Source: JBCAXA01 sp038534295
GTDB lineage: Bacteria; Pseudomonadota; Gammaproteobacteria; Steroidobacterales; Woeseiaceae
Assembly: GCA_038534295.1 (NCBI GenBank)
Contig: JBCAXA010000001.1
Span: forward strand, 620,001-684,000
DNA length: 64,000 nucleotides
Direction: 5' to 3'
Shown here piece by piece: positions 43,373 through 51,615 of this stretch. The stretch's first letter is position 1. Every line of letters starts with the position of its first letter. Under the pieces are notes generated by a model that saw nothing but the letters and a program-made list of their open reading frames with translations, searched no databases and had not been told where the DNA came from. The position numbers were made by a program, and so were the translations under genes.

Positions 43373-45406
43373 TCAGGCCAGCATCTCGCGGGCAACCGCC
43401 GCGACGTTGTCGGCGGAAAATCCGTATTTCGCAAACAGCTCGCCGGCTGGTGCCGACTCGCCATAGTGATCGAGGCCGATGACGCGGCCAGCACTGCCCA
43501 CCCAGCGATACCATAGCTCGGTCGCGCCGGCCTCGACGGCGAGACGACGCTCCGTCGCGGGCGGCAGTACGCTGTCGCGGTAGCTCTGGCTCTCGGCGGC
43601 AAAGCGATCGCTGCAAGGCATGGAGACGACTCGAACCGCGACACCCTCTGCGGCCAGCTGCTCAGCGGCGGTCATGCATATCGCGATCTCCGAGCCGGTC
43701 GCGATCAAGATGACGTCGGGTTGGCCGTCGCAGTCACGCAGCACGTAGGCACCGCGGCGAATCGCGGCAATCTGCGCGGCGTCACGCGGCTGGAATGCAA
43801 GACTCTGGCGAGTAAACACCAGCGATGATGGCCCAGTTTGCTTCACGATCGCTTCGCGCCACGCGACCAGCGTCTCAACGGTATCGCAGGGACGCCAAAC
43901 GTCCATGTTCGGTATCAGCCGGAGACTCGAAACATGCTCGATCGGCTGATGTGTCGGGCCGTCCTCGCCGAGACCGATTGAATCGTGCGTGAACACAAAG
44001 ACGTTGCGAATACCCATCAGCGCAGCCATGCGCAGCGAGTTTCGCGAGTAATCAGAAAACGTCAGAAACGTGCCGCTGTACGGAATGAAACCGCCGTGCA
44101 GCGCAATACCGTTGCAGACTGCGCCCATGCCGAACTCGCGCACACCGTAATAGATGTAATTGCCTTTCGGCGCGTCCGCGCTGATCGTTTTCGCACCGGC
44201 ATGACGGGTTAGGTTGGAGCCGGTTAGGTCGGCCGAGCCACCGAGCAGCTCCGGCAGTGACGGTGCTAATGCGTTCAACGCGAGCAGCGATGCTTTGCGC
44301 GTTGCCGGCGATTCGGCGGCCTCGCTGGCCGCAGCCACGGCGACGTCGGCAGCGGCAGCGAAGTCAGCGCTGAGCTCGCCAGCCATGCGGCGTTGCAGCT
44401 CGGCGGCCCGATCTGGAAATTCGCTTGCGTACGCATCAAAACGCTGTTGCCAGGCTGACTCCAGACGCTCGCCTTTGGCGGATGCATTCCAGCCCGTGTA
44501 AATCGCATCCGGAATCTCGAACGGCGGATGCGACCAACCCAACTGCTCGCGTGTTTTGGAGATTTCCTCGTCGCCCAACGGCGAGCCGTGCGACGAAGCC
44601 GAGCCGGCCTTGCCGGGCGAGCCGAAACCAATGACCGTTTTGCACGCGATTAGGCTAGGCCGGTCATCGACCGAGCGCGCTGTCTCGATTGCGTCGCGTA
44701 CAGCCTCGCTGTCGTGGCCGTCCACGTTGCCAACGACGTGCCAGCCATAGCTCTCGAAGCGTGCCGGGGTGTCATCGGTAAACCAGCCGCTGACCTCACC
44801 GTCGATCGAGATGCCGTTGTCGTCGTATAGACAAATCAGCTTGCCGAGTCCCAGCGTGCCGGCAAGCGAGCAAGCCTCGTGAGAAATGCCTTCCATCAGG
44901 CAGCCATCGCCCAAAAACACGTAGGTGTGATGGTCGACGACGTTGTGGTCGGGCGTATTGAATTCTGCTGCCAACAGCTTCTCGGCAAGCGCCATCCCGA
45001 CACCGTTCGCAAGCCCCTGGCCGAGCGGACCGGTGGTCGTCTCGATGCCAATCTCGGGCTCGTGCTCGGGGTGTCCGGCGGTCCGCGAGCCAAGCTGGCG
45101 AAACGCGCGGATCTCGTCGAGGCTCAGCGGGTATCCGGTGAGATGCAGCACCGAGTACAAGAGCATCGAGCCGTGCCCGTTCGACAGCACGAAGCGGTCG
45201 CGATCGATCCACTCGGGGTTGCCGGGGTTGTGTTTGAGGAAATCGTTCCACAGCACCTCGGCGATGTCGGCCATGCCGAGCGGCATGCCAGGATGCCCGG
45301 AGTTGGCGGCCTGCACGGCGTCCATCGACAGTGCACGGATTGCGTTGGCGAGTTCGCGGCGTGGCAACACGGTCGCTTCGGACGACTTCTTTTTATCGTT
45401 AGACAT
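43373..45406 (-). CDS. tkt: Transketolase
   Basis: Transketolase moves two-carbon units in the pentose phosphate or Calvin pathways using thiamine diphosphate. The 677-residue protein, from the ATG at 45406 (MSNDKKKSS), has SGHPGMPLGMADIAEVLW, the cofactor motif GDGCLMEGISHEA to NGISIDG, HDSIGLGEDGPTHQPIEH and the C-terminal ATGSEI domain. An in-frame extension to 45631 runs through metK on the other strand and is rejected. It starts a probable tkt-gap-pgk-pyk transcript. No Calvin-cycle gene is seen nearby. Confidence 0.96.
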   Translation of the reverse strand: MSNDKKKSSEATVLPRRELANAIRALSMDAVQAANSGHPGMPLGMADIAEVLWNDFLKHNPGNPEWIDRDRFVLSNGHGSMLLYSVLHLTGYPLSLDEIRAFRQLGSRTAGHPEHEPEIGIETTTGPLGQGLANGVGMALAEKLLAAEFNTPDHNVVDHHTYVFLGDGCLMEGISHEACSLAGTLGLGKLICLYDDNGISIDGEVSGWFTDDTPARFESYGWHVVGNVDGHDSEAVRDAIETARSVDDRPSLIACKTVIGFGSPGKAGSASSHGSPLGDEEISKTREQLGWSHPPFEIPDAIYTGWNASAKGERLESAWQQRFDAYASEFPDRAAELQRRMAGELSADFAAAADVAVAAASEAAESPATRKASLLALNALAPSLPELLGGSADLTGSNLTRHAGAKTISADAPKGNYIYYGVREFGMGAVCNGIALHGGFIPYSGTFLTFSDYSRNSLRMAALMGIRNVFVFTHDSIGLGEDGPTHQPIEHVSSLRLIPNMDVWRPCDTVETLVAWREAIVKQTGPSSLVFTRQSLAFQPRDAAQIAAIRRGAYVLRDCDGQPDVILIATGSEIAICMTAAEQLAAEGVAVRVVSMPCSDRFAAESQSYRDSVLPPATERRLAVEAGATELWYRWVGSAGRVIGLDHYGESAPAGELFAKYGFSADNVAAVAREMLA

Positions 45407-45508
45407 GGAGTTGGGCTGGCGATGCGATGCCGCGCATTCTCGCCTGATTGGCTGGGGCGCGGCAAGCAGCGTATTTGCGTATTCATCGCCCTGCGCCGCT
45501 ATACTACC

Positions 45509-45536
45509 CGGCTTTGTAACCGCCGCGAGCGGCACA
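45509..45536 (+). promoter_or_regulatory. Putative metK promoter
   Basis: A -10 TATACT lies about 35 bases before the metK ATG region, in the sequence GCCGC-TATACT-ACCCGG. Upstream, TTGCGT is a candidate -35 with a 19-base spacer, longer than ideal. The leader that follows holds a small hairpin CCGC-CGCGA-GCGG. I see no match to SAM or SAH riboswitch consensus. Exact limits are approximate. Confidence 0.35.
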
Positions 45537-45562
45537 CCTGGCCGACAAGAGCACCCAGCCAT

Positions 45563-46717
45563 ATGTCCACGTATTCCCTGTTTACCTCCGAATCCGTTTC
45601 CGAAGGCCATCCCGACAAGATTGCCGATCAAATTTCCGATGCGATCCTCGACGCCATTCTCGAGTCGGACAGTGAAGCGCGCGTGGCTTGCGAGACGCTG
45701 GTCAAAACGGGTGTTGTCATCGTCGCAGGCGAAATCACAACGCGCGCCTGGATTGACATCGAGGAGTTGGTCCGCCAGGTCGTGCTCGATATCGGCTACG
45801 ACAGCTCGGACAAGGGTTTCGACGGTGCTTCGTGCGCCGTTCTAAACGCCATTGGCAAACAATCGGTCGACATCGCTGCGGGCGTCGATCGCCGTAGTCC
45901 GGAAGAACAGGGCGCAGGCGATCAGGGGCTGATGTTCGGTTATGCCACGAACGAAACCGACGTACTGATGCCAGCGGCGATCACCTATTCGCACCGCTTG
46001 GTTGCGCGACAGGCTGAAGTGCGCAAGAACGGCACGCTGCCGTGGTTGCGCCCAGACGCAAAAAGCCAGGTCACGCTTCGCTATGTCGACGCCCAGCCGG
46101 TTGGCATCGACGCCGTTGTGCTGTCGACGCAGCACGCGCCTGAAATCAGCACTGCTGATCTGCAGGAGGCGGTCATGGAAGAGATCATCAAACCGGTTCT
46201 GCCGGCAAAATGGCTCGACAAAAATACCGCGTACCACATCAACCCGACGGGCCGCTTCGAGATCGGCGGACCAATGGGTGACTGTGGATTGACGGGTCGC
46301 AAGATCATCGTCGACACGTATGGGGGCGCCGCGCGCCACGGCGGCGGTGCGTTCTCCGGCAAAGACCCGTCGAAAGTCGACCGATCAGCCGCCTACGCGG
46401 CGCGCTACGTCGCCAAGAATATCGTGGCGGCAGGCCTTGCGGATCGCTGCGAGCTCCAGGTTTCGTACGCCATCGGCGTCGCCGAGCCAACGTCGATTAG
46501 CGTAAATACTTTCGGTACCGGCAAAGTCGACGAAAATCGGTTGACAGAAATGGTACGCGGCCAATTCGATCTCAGACCCTATGGGATACTGACAATGCTG
46601 GATCTTGTTCGCCCGATCTACCGCTCCACCGCCGCCTACGGCCACTTCGGACGCAACGACGGCAACTTCACTTGGGAACACATCGACCGCGCCGACGCAC
46701 TCCGCGACGCCGCCTAA
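45563..46717 (+). CDS. metK: S-adenosylmethionine synthetase
   Basis: MetK makes S-adenosylmethionine from methionine and ATP. The 384-residue protein, the same length as in E. coli, begins MSTYSLFTSESVSEGHPDKIADQ. It shows GAGDQGLMFGYA (ATP site, around residue 119), the P-loop-like GGGAFSGKDPSKVDRSAAY, and the C-terminal domain intact. No clear Shine-Dalgarno sequence is visible before the ATG. Open frame upstream to 44879 is antisense to tkt. ahcY follows 28 bases later, forming a SAM-cycle operon. Confidence 0.97.
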   Translation: MSTYSLFTSESVSEGHPDKIADQISDAILDAILESDSEARVACETLVKTGVVIVAGEITTRAWIDIEELVRQVVLDIGYDSSDKGFDGASCAVLNAIGKQSVDIAAGVDRRSPEEQGAGDQGLMFGYATNETDVLMPAAITYSHRLVARQAEVRKNGTLPWLRPDAKSQVTLRYVDAQPVGIDAVVLSTQHAPEISTADLQEAVMEEIIKPVLPAKWLDKNTAYHINPTGRFEIGGPMGDCGLTGRKIIVDTYGGAARHGGGAFSGKDPSKVDRSAAYAARYVAKNIVAAGLADRCELQVSYAIGVAEPTSISVNTFGTGKVDENRLTEMVRGQFDLRPYGILTMLDLVRPIYRSTAAYGHFGRNDGNFTWEHIDRADALRDAA

Positions 46718-46745
46718 TTTCGCCAACGTTTTTCGGAGACACCAA

Positions 46746-48059
46746 ATGAGCACGCAAGCTGTATCGCTGCCGGACCAGGACTACAAGGTCGCGGATATCG
46801 CGTTGGCCGATTTCGGCCGCAAGGAAATCGCCATTGCCGAGACCGAAATGCCGGGTCTGGTCGCGGTTCGCGACGAATACGCCGCCGAGCAGCCGCTAAA
46901 GGGCGCACGTATTGCCGGTTGTCTGCATATGACCATACAAACGGCCGTCCTGATCGAATCGCTGCAGGCGCTTGGCGCCGATGTGCGCTGGTCGTCGTGC
47001 AACATCTTCTCGACGCAGGATCATGCCGCCGCCGCCATTGCTGCTGCCGGAATACCGGTGTTTGCATGGAAAGGCGAAACCGAAGAGGAGTACTGGTGGT
47101 GCGTCGAGCAGACCATCCACGGCCCGGACGGTTGGACCCCGAACATGATCCTCGACGACGGCGGCGATCTCACTCAGCTCATGCATGACAAGTATCCGGA
47201 GCTGATGAAAGACATCCGCGGCATTTCGGAAGAGACGACGACCGGCGTTAAACGGCTCTATGAAATGGCCCGCGATGGCTCGCTCGCATGTCCGGCCATC
47301 AACGTCAATGATTCGGTTACCAAATCGAAATTTGACAATCTGTACGGCTGCCGCGAATCGCTGGTCGATGCCATCAAGCGTGCGACCGACGTGATGGTCG
47401 CCGGCAAGGTCGCCGTCGTTTGCGGATTTGGCGATGTCGGCAAAGGCTCAGCTCAAAGCCTGCGTGGCCTCGGCGCGATCGTGCACGTCACCGAAATCGA
47501 CCCGATCTGCGCGCTGCAAGCTGCGATGGAAGGCTACCCGGTCGTTCGTATCGAAGACCTCGTCGAATCAGCGGACATTTTTGTTACGGCAACCGGCAAC
47601 CTCAATGTCATCGACGGTGAATTGCTCGAGCGCATGAAGCACAACGCGATCGTTTGCAACATCGGTCACTTCGATAACGAAATTGATGTCGCTCACCTGC
47701 GCAAATACGAATGGGAGAACATCAAACCGCAAGTCGATCATGTGATCTTCCCGGACGGGCATCGACTGATCCTGCTGGCCGAAGGGCGCCTGGTGAATCT
47801 GGGCTGCGCGACGGGCCACCCGAGCTTCGTCATGTCCAATTCGTTCACCAATCAGGTGCTTGCACAAATTGAACTTTGGCAAAACGCCGAGCAGTACCAA
47901 AACCAAGTGTTTGTGCTGCCGAAACATCTCGATGAAAAAGTGGCCCGCCTGCATCTCGACAAAATCGGTGCACGGCTGACCGAACTCAGCGACGAACAGG
48001 CGGAGTACATTGGCGTTGCGAAAGACGGACCGTACAAAGCCGAGCTGTACCGCTACTAG
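46746..48059 (+). CDS. ahcY: S-adenosylhomocysteine hydrolase
   Basis: AhcY reversibly splits S-adenosylhomocysteine to adenosine and homocysteine, clearing the product inhibitor of SAM-dependent methylation. The 437-residue NAD-bound enzyme has CLHMTIQTAVLIESL, SSCNIFSTQDHAAAA, the NVNDSVTKSKFDNLYGCRESL hinge, the NAD loop VCGFGDVGKGSAQ and the C-terminal motif KDGPYKAELYRY used in neighbouring-subunit NAD binding. The length resembles the animal-type enzyme. The short gap after metK contains no SAH riboswitch. Confidence 0.97.
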   Translation: MSTQAVSLPDQDYKVADIALADFGRKEIAIAETEMPGLVAVRDEYAAEQPLKGARIAGCLHMTIQTAVLIESLQALGADVRWSSCNIFSTQDHAAAAIAAAGIPVFAWKGETEEEYWWCVEQTIHGPDGWTPNMILDDGGDLTQLMHDKYPELMKDIRGISEETTTGVKRLYEMARDGSLACPAINVNDSVTKSKFDNLYGCRESLVDAIKRATDVMVAGKVAVVCGFGDVGKGSAQSLRGLGAIVHVTEIDPICALQAAMEGYPVVRIEDLVESADIFVTATGNLNVIDGELLERMKHNAIVCNIGHFDNEIDVAHLRKYEWENIKPQVDHVIFPDGHRLILLAEGRLVNLGCATGHPSFVMSNSFTNQVLAQIELWQNAEQYQNQVFVLPKHLDEKVARLHLDKIGARLTELSDEQAEYIGVAKDGPYKAELYRY

Positions 48060-48087
48060 CGCGCAGCGTGCGGCCGCAGGTACCGCG

Positions 48088-48957
48088 ATGCGGTGCCTTG
48101 CGGCCGGCTTTCTTGGCGTTCTTGCGACGCTGACAGCGGCTGACGCAGCGCCGCTGTGGCGCGCGGAGCGCGGTGACGAATCCTTTTACCTGTTGGGCTC
48201 GGTTCACGTACTCGAAGCGGGTGAAGTCGACGCCAACGCCACCATTCGGGCGGCGTACGCCAATGCCAGCACCCTAGTTTTTGAGCTGGATGTCGGCGCA
48301 CTCGAACCTACCGCAGTGCGCGCTTTGATCAGCGTTATTTCTCGCTCGCCGGACGGTCGGCAGCTTGCCGACCTGGTCGGGCCAGAGCACTGGCCGGAAA
48401 TCGTCGCCGACGCGGAAACCGCCGGTGTCAGTCTCGACCGATTGCGGTACAGCGAGCCTTGGCACGCCGCCATGCTCGTGTCGCAGCAGCTACTGCGTGG
48501 CCTCGGCTACGACGGCACGCACGGCGTTGAGGCCGTGCTCGGTCAATGGGCAGCGCGCGACGCCAAACCCGTGATCGGCCTCGAAACACTGTCGCAGCAA
48601 TTGCGCTATTTCGACTCGCTGAGTCTCGACGCGCAGCGCGAGCTGCTGGGCAAGACCTTGCGCGAAGCGGACGAACTCGATGGCGAGATGCGCACGCTGG
48701 TAAGCGCTTGGCGCAATGCCGATCTCGCCTACTTCGAGGCGGAACTCTACGAAGAACTGCAAGAGCTGCCCGAGTTACACGATCGATTGCTCGTCGAGCG
48801 CAACCGCGATTGGGTCGACCGCATCGAGCATCTCGCCAAACGCGGTGATCGGTTGCTGATTGTCGTCGGTGCGCTGCATCTGGTGGGGCCGGACAGTTTG
48901 TTGGCAGCGCTCGAAGCGCGCGGCTACCGGCTACAAAAGGTATTCGACCCTAGCTGA
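48088..48957 (+). CDS. TraB/GumN family protein, probably secreted
   Basis: This 289-residue protein (ATG at 48088) starts with a signal peptide (MRCLAAGFLGVLATLTAADA). The TraB/GumN domain follows, with the two hallmark histidine motifs: YLLGSVHVLE near residue 36 and VVGALHLVGPDSLLAALEARGY near residue 258. Relatives include plasmid pheromone-shutdown protein TraB and the Tiki metalloproteases, so a metal-dependent peptidase role is possible but unproven. It lies 28 bases after ahcY. The link to the SAM cycle is positional only. Confidence 0.85.
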   Translation: MRCLAAGFLGVLATLTAADAAPLWRAERGDESFYLLGSVHVLEAGEVDANATIRAAYANASTLVFELDVGALEPTAVRALISVISRSPDGRQLADLVGPEHWPEIVADAETAGVSLDRLRYSEPWHAAMLVSQQLLRGLGYDGTHGVEAVLGQWAARDAKPVIGLETLSQQLRYFDSLSLDAQRELLGKTLREADELDGEMRTLVSAWRNADLAYFEAELYEELQELPELHDRLLVERNRDWVDRIEHLAKRGDRLLIVVGALHLVGPDSLLAALEARGYRLQKVFDPS

Positions 48958-48971
48958 TCACCACGATCGCC

Positions 48972-49136
48972 CTAAATCTCGACCATCTCGAAGTCTTCTT
49001 TGCCGGCGCCGCAATCTGGGCACCGCCAGGACAGCGGTACGTCATCCCAGCGCGTGCCGGGCGCGATGCCGGATTCAGGATCGCCCTGTTCCTCGTCGTA
49101 GACGTAGCCACAAATTAGGCACATGTAAGACTTCAT
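48972..49136 (-). CDS. rubA: Rubredoxin
   Basis: This short 54-residue electron carrier holds one iron bound by four cysteines. Both knuckles are present: C6-x-x-C9-G (MCLICGYVYD) and C39-P-x-C42-G (RCPDCG). Between them lie the typical acidic turn and the GTRWDDVPLSW segment. It is read on the minus strand and diverges from hemL, a pairing seen in other gammaproteobacteria. Partners (rubredoxin reductase, an oxygenase or an oxygen-scavenging flavoprotein) are not in the window. Confidence 0.95.
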   Translation of the reverse strand: MKSYMCLICGYVYDEEQGDPESGIAPGTRWDDVPLSWRCPDCGAGKEDFEMVEI

Positions 49137-49220
49137 TGCTAAGCGCACCGACCAAGCTGAACATCACGCGACATCGATCATACCGCTCGCCCCAGCCGCG
49201 CGCGAACGCGGCCCGGGCTG

Positions 49221-49229
49221 TGTGATAAT
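49221..49229 (+). promoter_or_regulatory. Extended -10 promoter of hemL
   Basis: TG-T-GATAAT is an extended -10 element with five of six consensus bases, 31 bases before the hemL ATG. No good -35 is seen at 17 bases upstream, which extended -10 promoters tolerate. An AAAAGG ribosome-binding site follows. Confidence 0.5.
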
Positions 49230-49259
49230 CGGCGCGCCGCGGAGGCACAAAAGGTAACC

Positions 49260-50534
49260 ATGAACCTGTTCGACCAAGCAAAGCAGTACATTCCCGGCGG
49301 CGTGAATTCACCCGTTCGGGCGTTCAACGGGGTCGGCGGCGAGCCGCTGTTTTTCAAGAGCGCAGCCGGGGCTCACGTGCACACCGAAGACGGTCGCGAT
49401 CTGATCGACTACGTCGGCTCGTGGGGCCCGATGATCCTGGGACATGCAAACCCAGCGGTCGTCAATGCGGTTGCCGCCACGGCGCGCGACGGACTCTCGT
49501 TCGGCGCACCGTGCGCGCTCGAAACCAAACTGGCAAAACGCATTTGCGAATTTGTGCCATCGATCGAACTGGTGCGGATGGTCTCGTCGGGCACCGAAGC
49601 GACAATGAGCGCCATTCGGCTGGCGCGTGGCTTCACGGGACGTGAAGACATTATCAAGTTCAACGGCTGCTACCACGGTCATTCAGACTCGCTGTTGATC
49701 AAAGCCGGATCCGGTGCGCTCACGCTTGGCGTGCCGAGCTCGCCCGGCGTGCCGGCTGCGCTGGCAGCTCACACCATCACACTCGAATACAACGATGCGG
49801 CAGCGGTCGACGCTGTTTTCGAGGAACGCGGCGATCAGATTGCCTGCATTATCGTCGAGCCGATTGCCGGCAACATGAACTTTGTGATGCCCGATCGTGC
49901 ATTTCTCGAAACGCTGCGCGCACGTTGCACCAAACATGGCACGGTGCTGATCTTTGACGAGGTCATGACCGGTTTTCGCGTTGCCAAAGGTGGTGCGCAA
50001 GCGCATTTCGAGATCGAGCCCGACCTGACGACACTCGGCAAAATCATCGGCGGCGGCATGCCAGCTGCGGCGTTCGGTGGCCGCCGCGACATCATGCACC
50101 ACATCGCGCCACTGGGACCGGTCTATCAAGCCGGCACGCTGTCCGGCAATCCGCTGGCGATGGCTGCCGGACTCGCGACGCTAGACGGCCTCGACGAGCC
50201 AGGGCTTTATGACCGTCTGAGCGCAACGACCGAACGCTTCGTTCGCGGCATGGCCGAGGCGGCGGACGCCGCCGGCATCGCGCTTGCGACTACCTCGCTC
50301 GGTGGCATGTTTGGCTTCGTATTTGGTCGTGAGACTCCACCGAAGACCTTTGACGACGTTGCCGGCGCGGACACCGAAGCGTTCAAGCGATTTTTTCACT
50401 TAATGCTCGATCGCGGTGTCTACCTGGCACCGTCGGCGTTCGAGGCAGGCTTTGTATCGACCCGACATACCGACGCAGACATCGACGCGACGCTAGCGGC
50501 GGCTGCCGACGCGTTTGCAGAGTTGGGGCGTTAG
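49260..50534 (+). CDS. hemL: Glutamate-1-semialdehyde 2,1-aminomutase
   Basis: HemL forms 5-aminolevulinate from glutamate-1-semialdehyde, the C5 route to haem. The 424-residue PLP enzyme starts MNLFDQAKQYIPGGVNSPVRAF and has VDYVGSWGPMILGH, VRMVSSGTEATMSAIRLAR and FNGCYHGHSDSLL. DEVMTGFRVA and the PLP lysine in TTLGKIIGGGMPAAAFGG follow. All are family hallmarks. The stop codon overlaps the stop of the converging unknown gene by four bases. A C5-pathway haem enzyme is normal for gammaproteobacteria. Confidence 0.97.
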   Translation: MNLFDQAKQYIPGGVNSPVRAFNGVGGEPLFFKSAAGAHVHTEDGRDLIDYVGSWGPMILGHANPAVVNAVAATARDGLSFGAPCALETKLAKRICEFVPSIELVRMVSSGTEATMSAIRLARGFTGREDIIKFNGCYHGHSDSLLIKAGSGALTLGVPSSPGVPAALAAHTITLEYNDAAAVDAVFEERGDQIACIIVEPIAGNMNFVMPDRAFLETLRARCTKHGTVLIFDEVMTGFRVAKGGAQAHFEIEPDLTTLGKIIGGGMPAAAFGGRRDIMHHIAPLGPVYQAGTLSGNPLAMAAGLATLDGLDEPGLYDRLSATTERFVRGMAEAADAAGIALATTSLGGMFGFVFGRETPPKTFDDVAGADTEAFKRFFHLMLDRGVYLAPSAFEAGFVSTRHTDADIDATLAAAADAFAELGR

Positions 50535-51001
50535 GGAACGCTCGTGACCAGCGCGAGTTTTTTCGCGAGCACATTCGTGATCAGCGTGCTGTCGGAGAAC
50601 AACGCAACAGCACCCTTGGGCTCGTCCGGACAATCGTCGGCGTATATGTCCTCGTACATATGGACGACAATAATGCGCGGAGCGAATCGGCCTTTTAGCA
50701 GCGCTTGCAACGCATTGAGATAGCGTGGATCGAAGTCTGGCTCGTTGATACTCAACGAGCGAATTCCGTTACCGTAATACTGATCGTTCTGCCACCAGCC
50801 GGTCGATTCGTCGGCGTCGCCAAGATGTGGCTCTAAGCAGTCCGACACAGCGAGCATGAGGTCGATGTCGACACCATAGTCGTCGTCGATGGCGTCGAAG
50901 ACGCTGTGATCGAGACGTTCCAACTCCAACCAGAACTGATCGATGTGGACGATACGCACACCACGTAAACCGAAAAGACCAGGCGTACCGCGTTCCTGCA
51001 T
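50531..51001 (-). CDS. Unrecognised 156-residue soluble protein
   Basis: I do not recognise this family. From the ATG at 51001 it begins MQERGTPGLFGLRGVRIVHI. It is acidic, with no signal peptide or membrane segment, and alternates hydrophobic strands (IIVVHMYEDIYADD, GAVALFSDSTLITNVL) with Asp-rich turns. Two tryptophans and paired tyrosines (GWWQNDQYYGNG) stand near the middle. An upstream frame to 51184 overlaps the LON-domain gene and looks non-coding. It is the last gene of a group with mpl and the LON-domain gene, 13 bases downstream, so it is probably expressed with them. It is a real gene by spacing and composition, function unknown. Confidence 0.6.
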   Translation of the reverse strand: MQERGTPGLFGLRGVRIVHIDQFWLELERLDHSVFDAIDDDYGVDIDLMLAVSDCLEPHLGDADESTGWWQNDQYYGNGIRSLSINEPDFDPRYLNALQALLKGRFAPRIIVVHMYEDIYADDCPDEPKGAVALFSDSTLITNVLAKKLALVTSVP

Positions 51002-51014
51002 AACAGCCCGGGAA

Positions 51015-51611
51015 TCACGGACCCGGGCGAATCGACTGCACCAGTTCGCCGACCATGCCGAGCCTGACTTCGGTGGATTCCGCCTCGAGACAGCGCTGTT
51101 TGTCTTCCGCCGAGATTGGCAGGATCTCGGCCAAGCGATACGACACCCACGCCGCATCGTCGTAGCGCTTTTCGCTATCGGCATAAAGGCGACCGAAATC
51201 GTCCAACACGCTCTTTAGAATTTCGGCCAGATGCGAATAGCCGCTCGGCAGGGGCAAACTCGGCGGCTCGCCCAGCAGCTCGACGCTGGCCGTATTGAGT
51301 CCGTCGTTCTGCACGCCGTGTTGAGTCACCGAAAACCGTTGTTCACCGATCGCCGTGATTCCGAGGATGCCGTCGCTGCCTTGGTACCAGTCGACAATCT
51401 TCGCGACGGTGCCAATGCGGGCGAAACTCGCGGCTCCCGTCTCGTTGCCCTGCTCGATCATGACGACGCCGAAGCCAGACGACTCACGCATGCAGCGGCT
51501 GACCATATCGAGATAGCGCGGCTCGAACACACGTAGCGGCAGCGGCCCTTCCGGAAACAGTACGGTCCGCAACGGAAAAAGCGGCAGCGTTGTGTCGGTG
51601 GGATCGGTCAA
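51015..51611 (-). CDS. LON N-terminal (substrate-binding) domain protein
   Basis: This is a stand-alone LON substrate-binding domain of 198 residues, without the ATPase and protease parts of Lon. The family start LPLFPLRTVLFPEGPLPLRVFEPRYLDMV is clear, as are FGVVMIEQG, ARIGTVAKIVDWYQ and GILGITAIGEQRF. I chose the TTG at 51611, preceded by AAGGA about ten bases upstream and four bases past the mpl stop. The alternative ATG at 51674 would lie inside mpl and add 21 non-family residues. The function of such proteins is poorly known; a role in binding unfolded or signalling peptides is inference. Confidence 0.85.
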   Translation of the reverse strand: MTDPTDTTLPLFPLRTVLFPEGPLPLRVFEPRYLDMVSRCMRESSGFGVVMIEQGNETGAASFARIGTVAKIVDWYQGSDGILGITAIGEQRFSVTQHGVQNDGLNTASVELLGEPPSLPLPSGYSHLAEILKSVLDDFGRLYADSEKRYDDAAWVSYRLAEILPISAEDKQRCLEAESTEVRLGMVGELVQSIRPGP

Positions 51612-51615
51612 GCGA

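Noticed and set aside
44879..45562. N-terminal extension of metK
   Set aside because: This open stretch is antisense to tkt. MetK begins at MSTYSLFTSES with the standard length of 384.
46718..46745. Possible SAH riboswitch before ahcY
   Set aside because: The gap between metK and ahcY is only 28 bases, too short, and has no matching structure.
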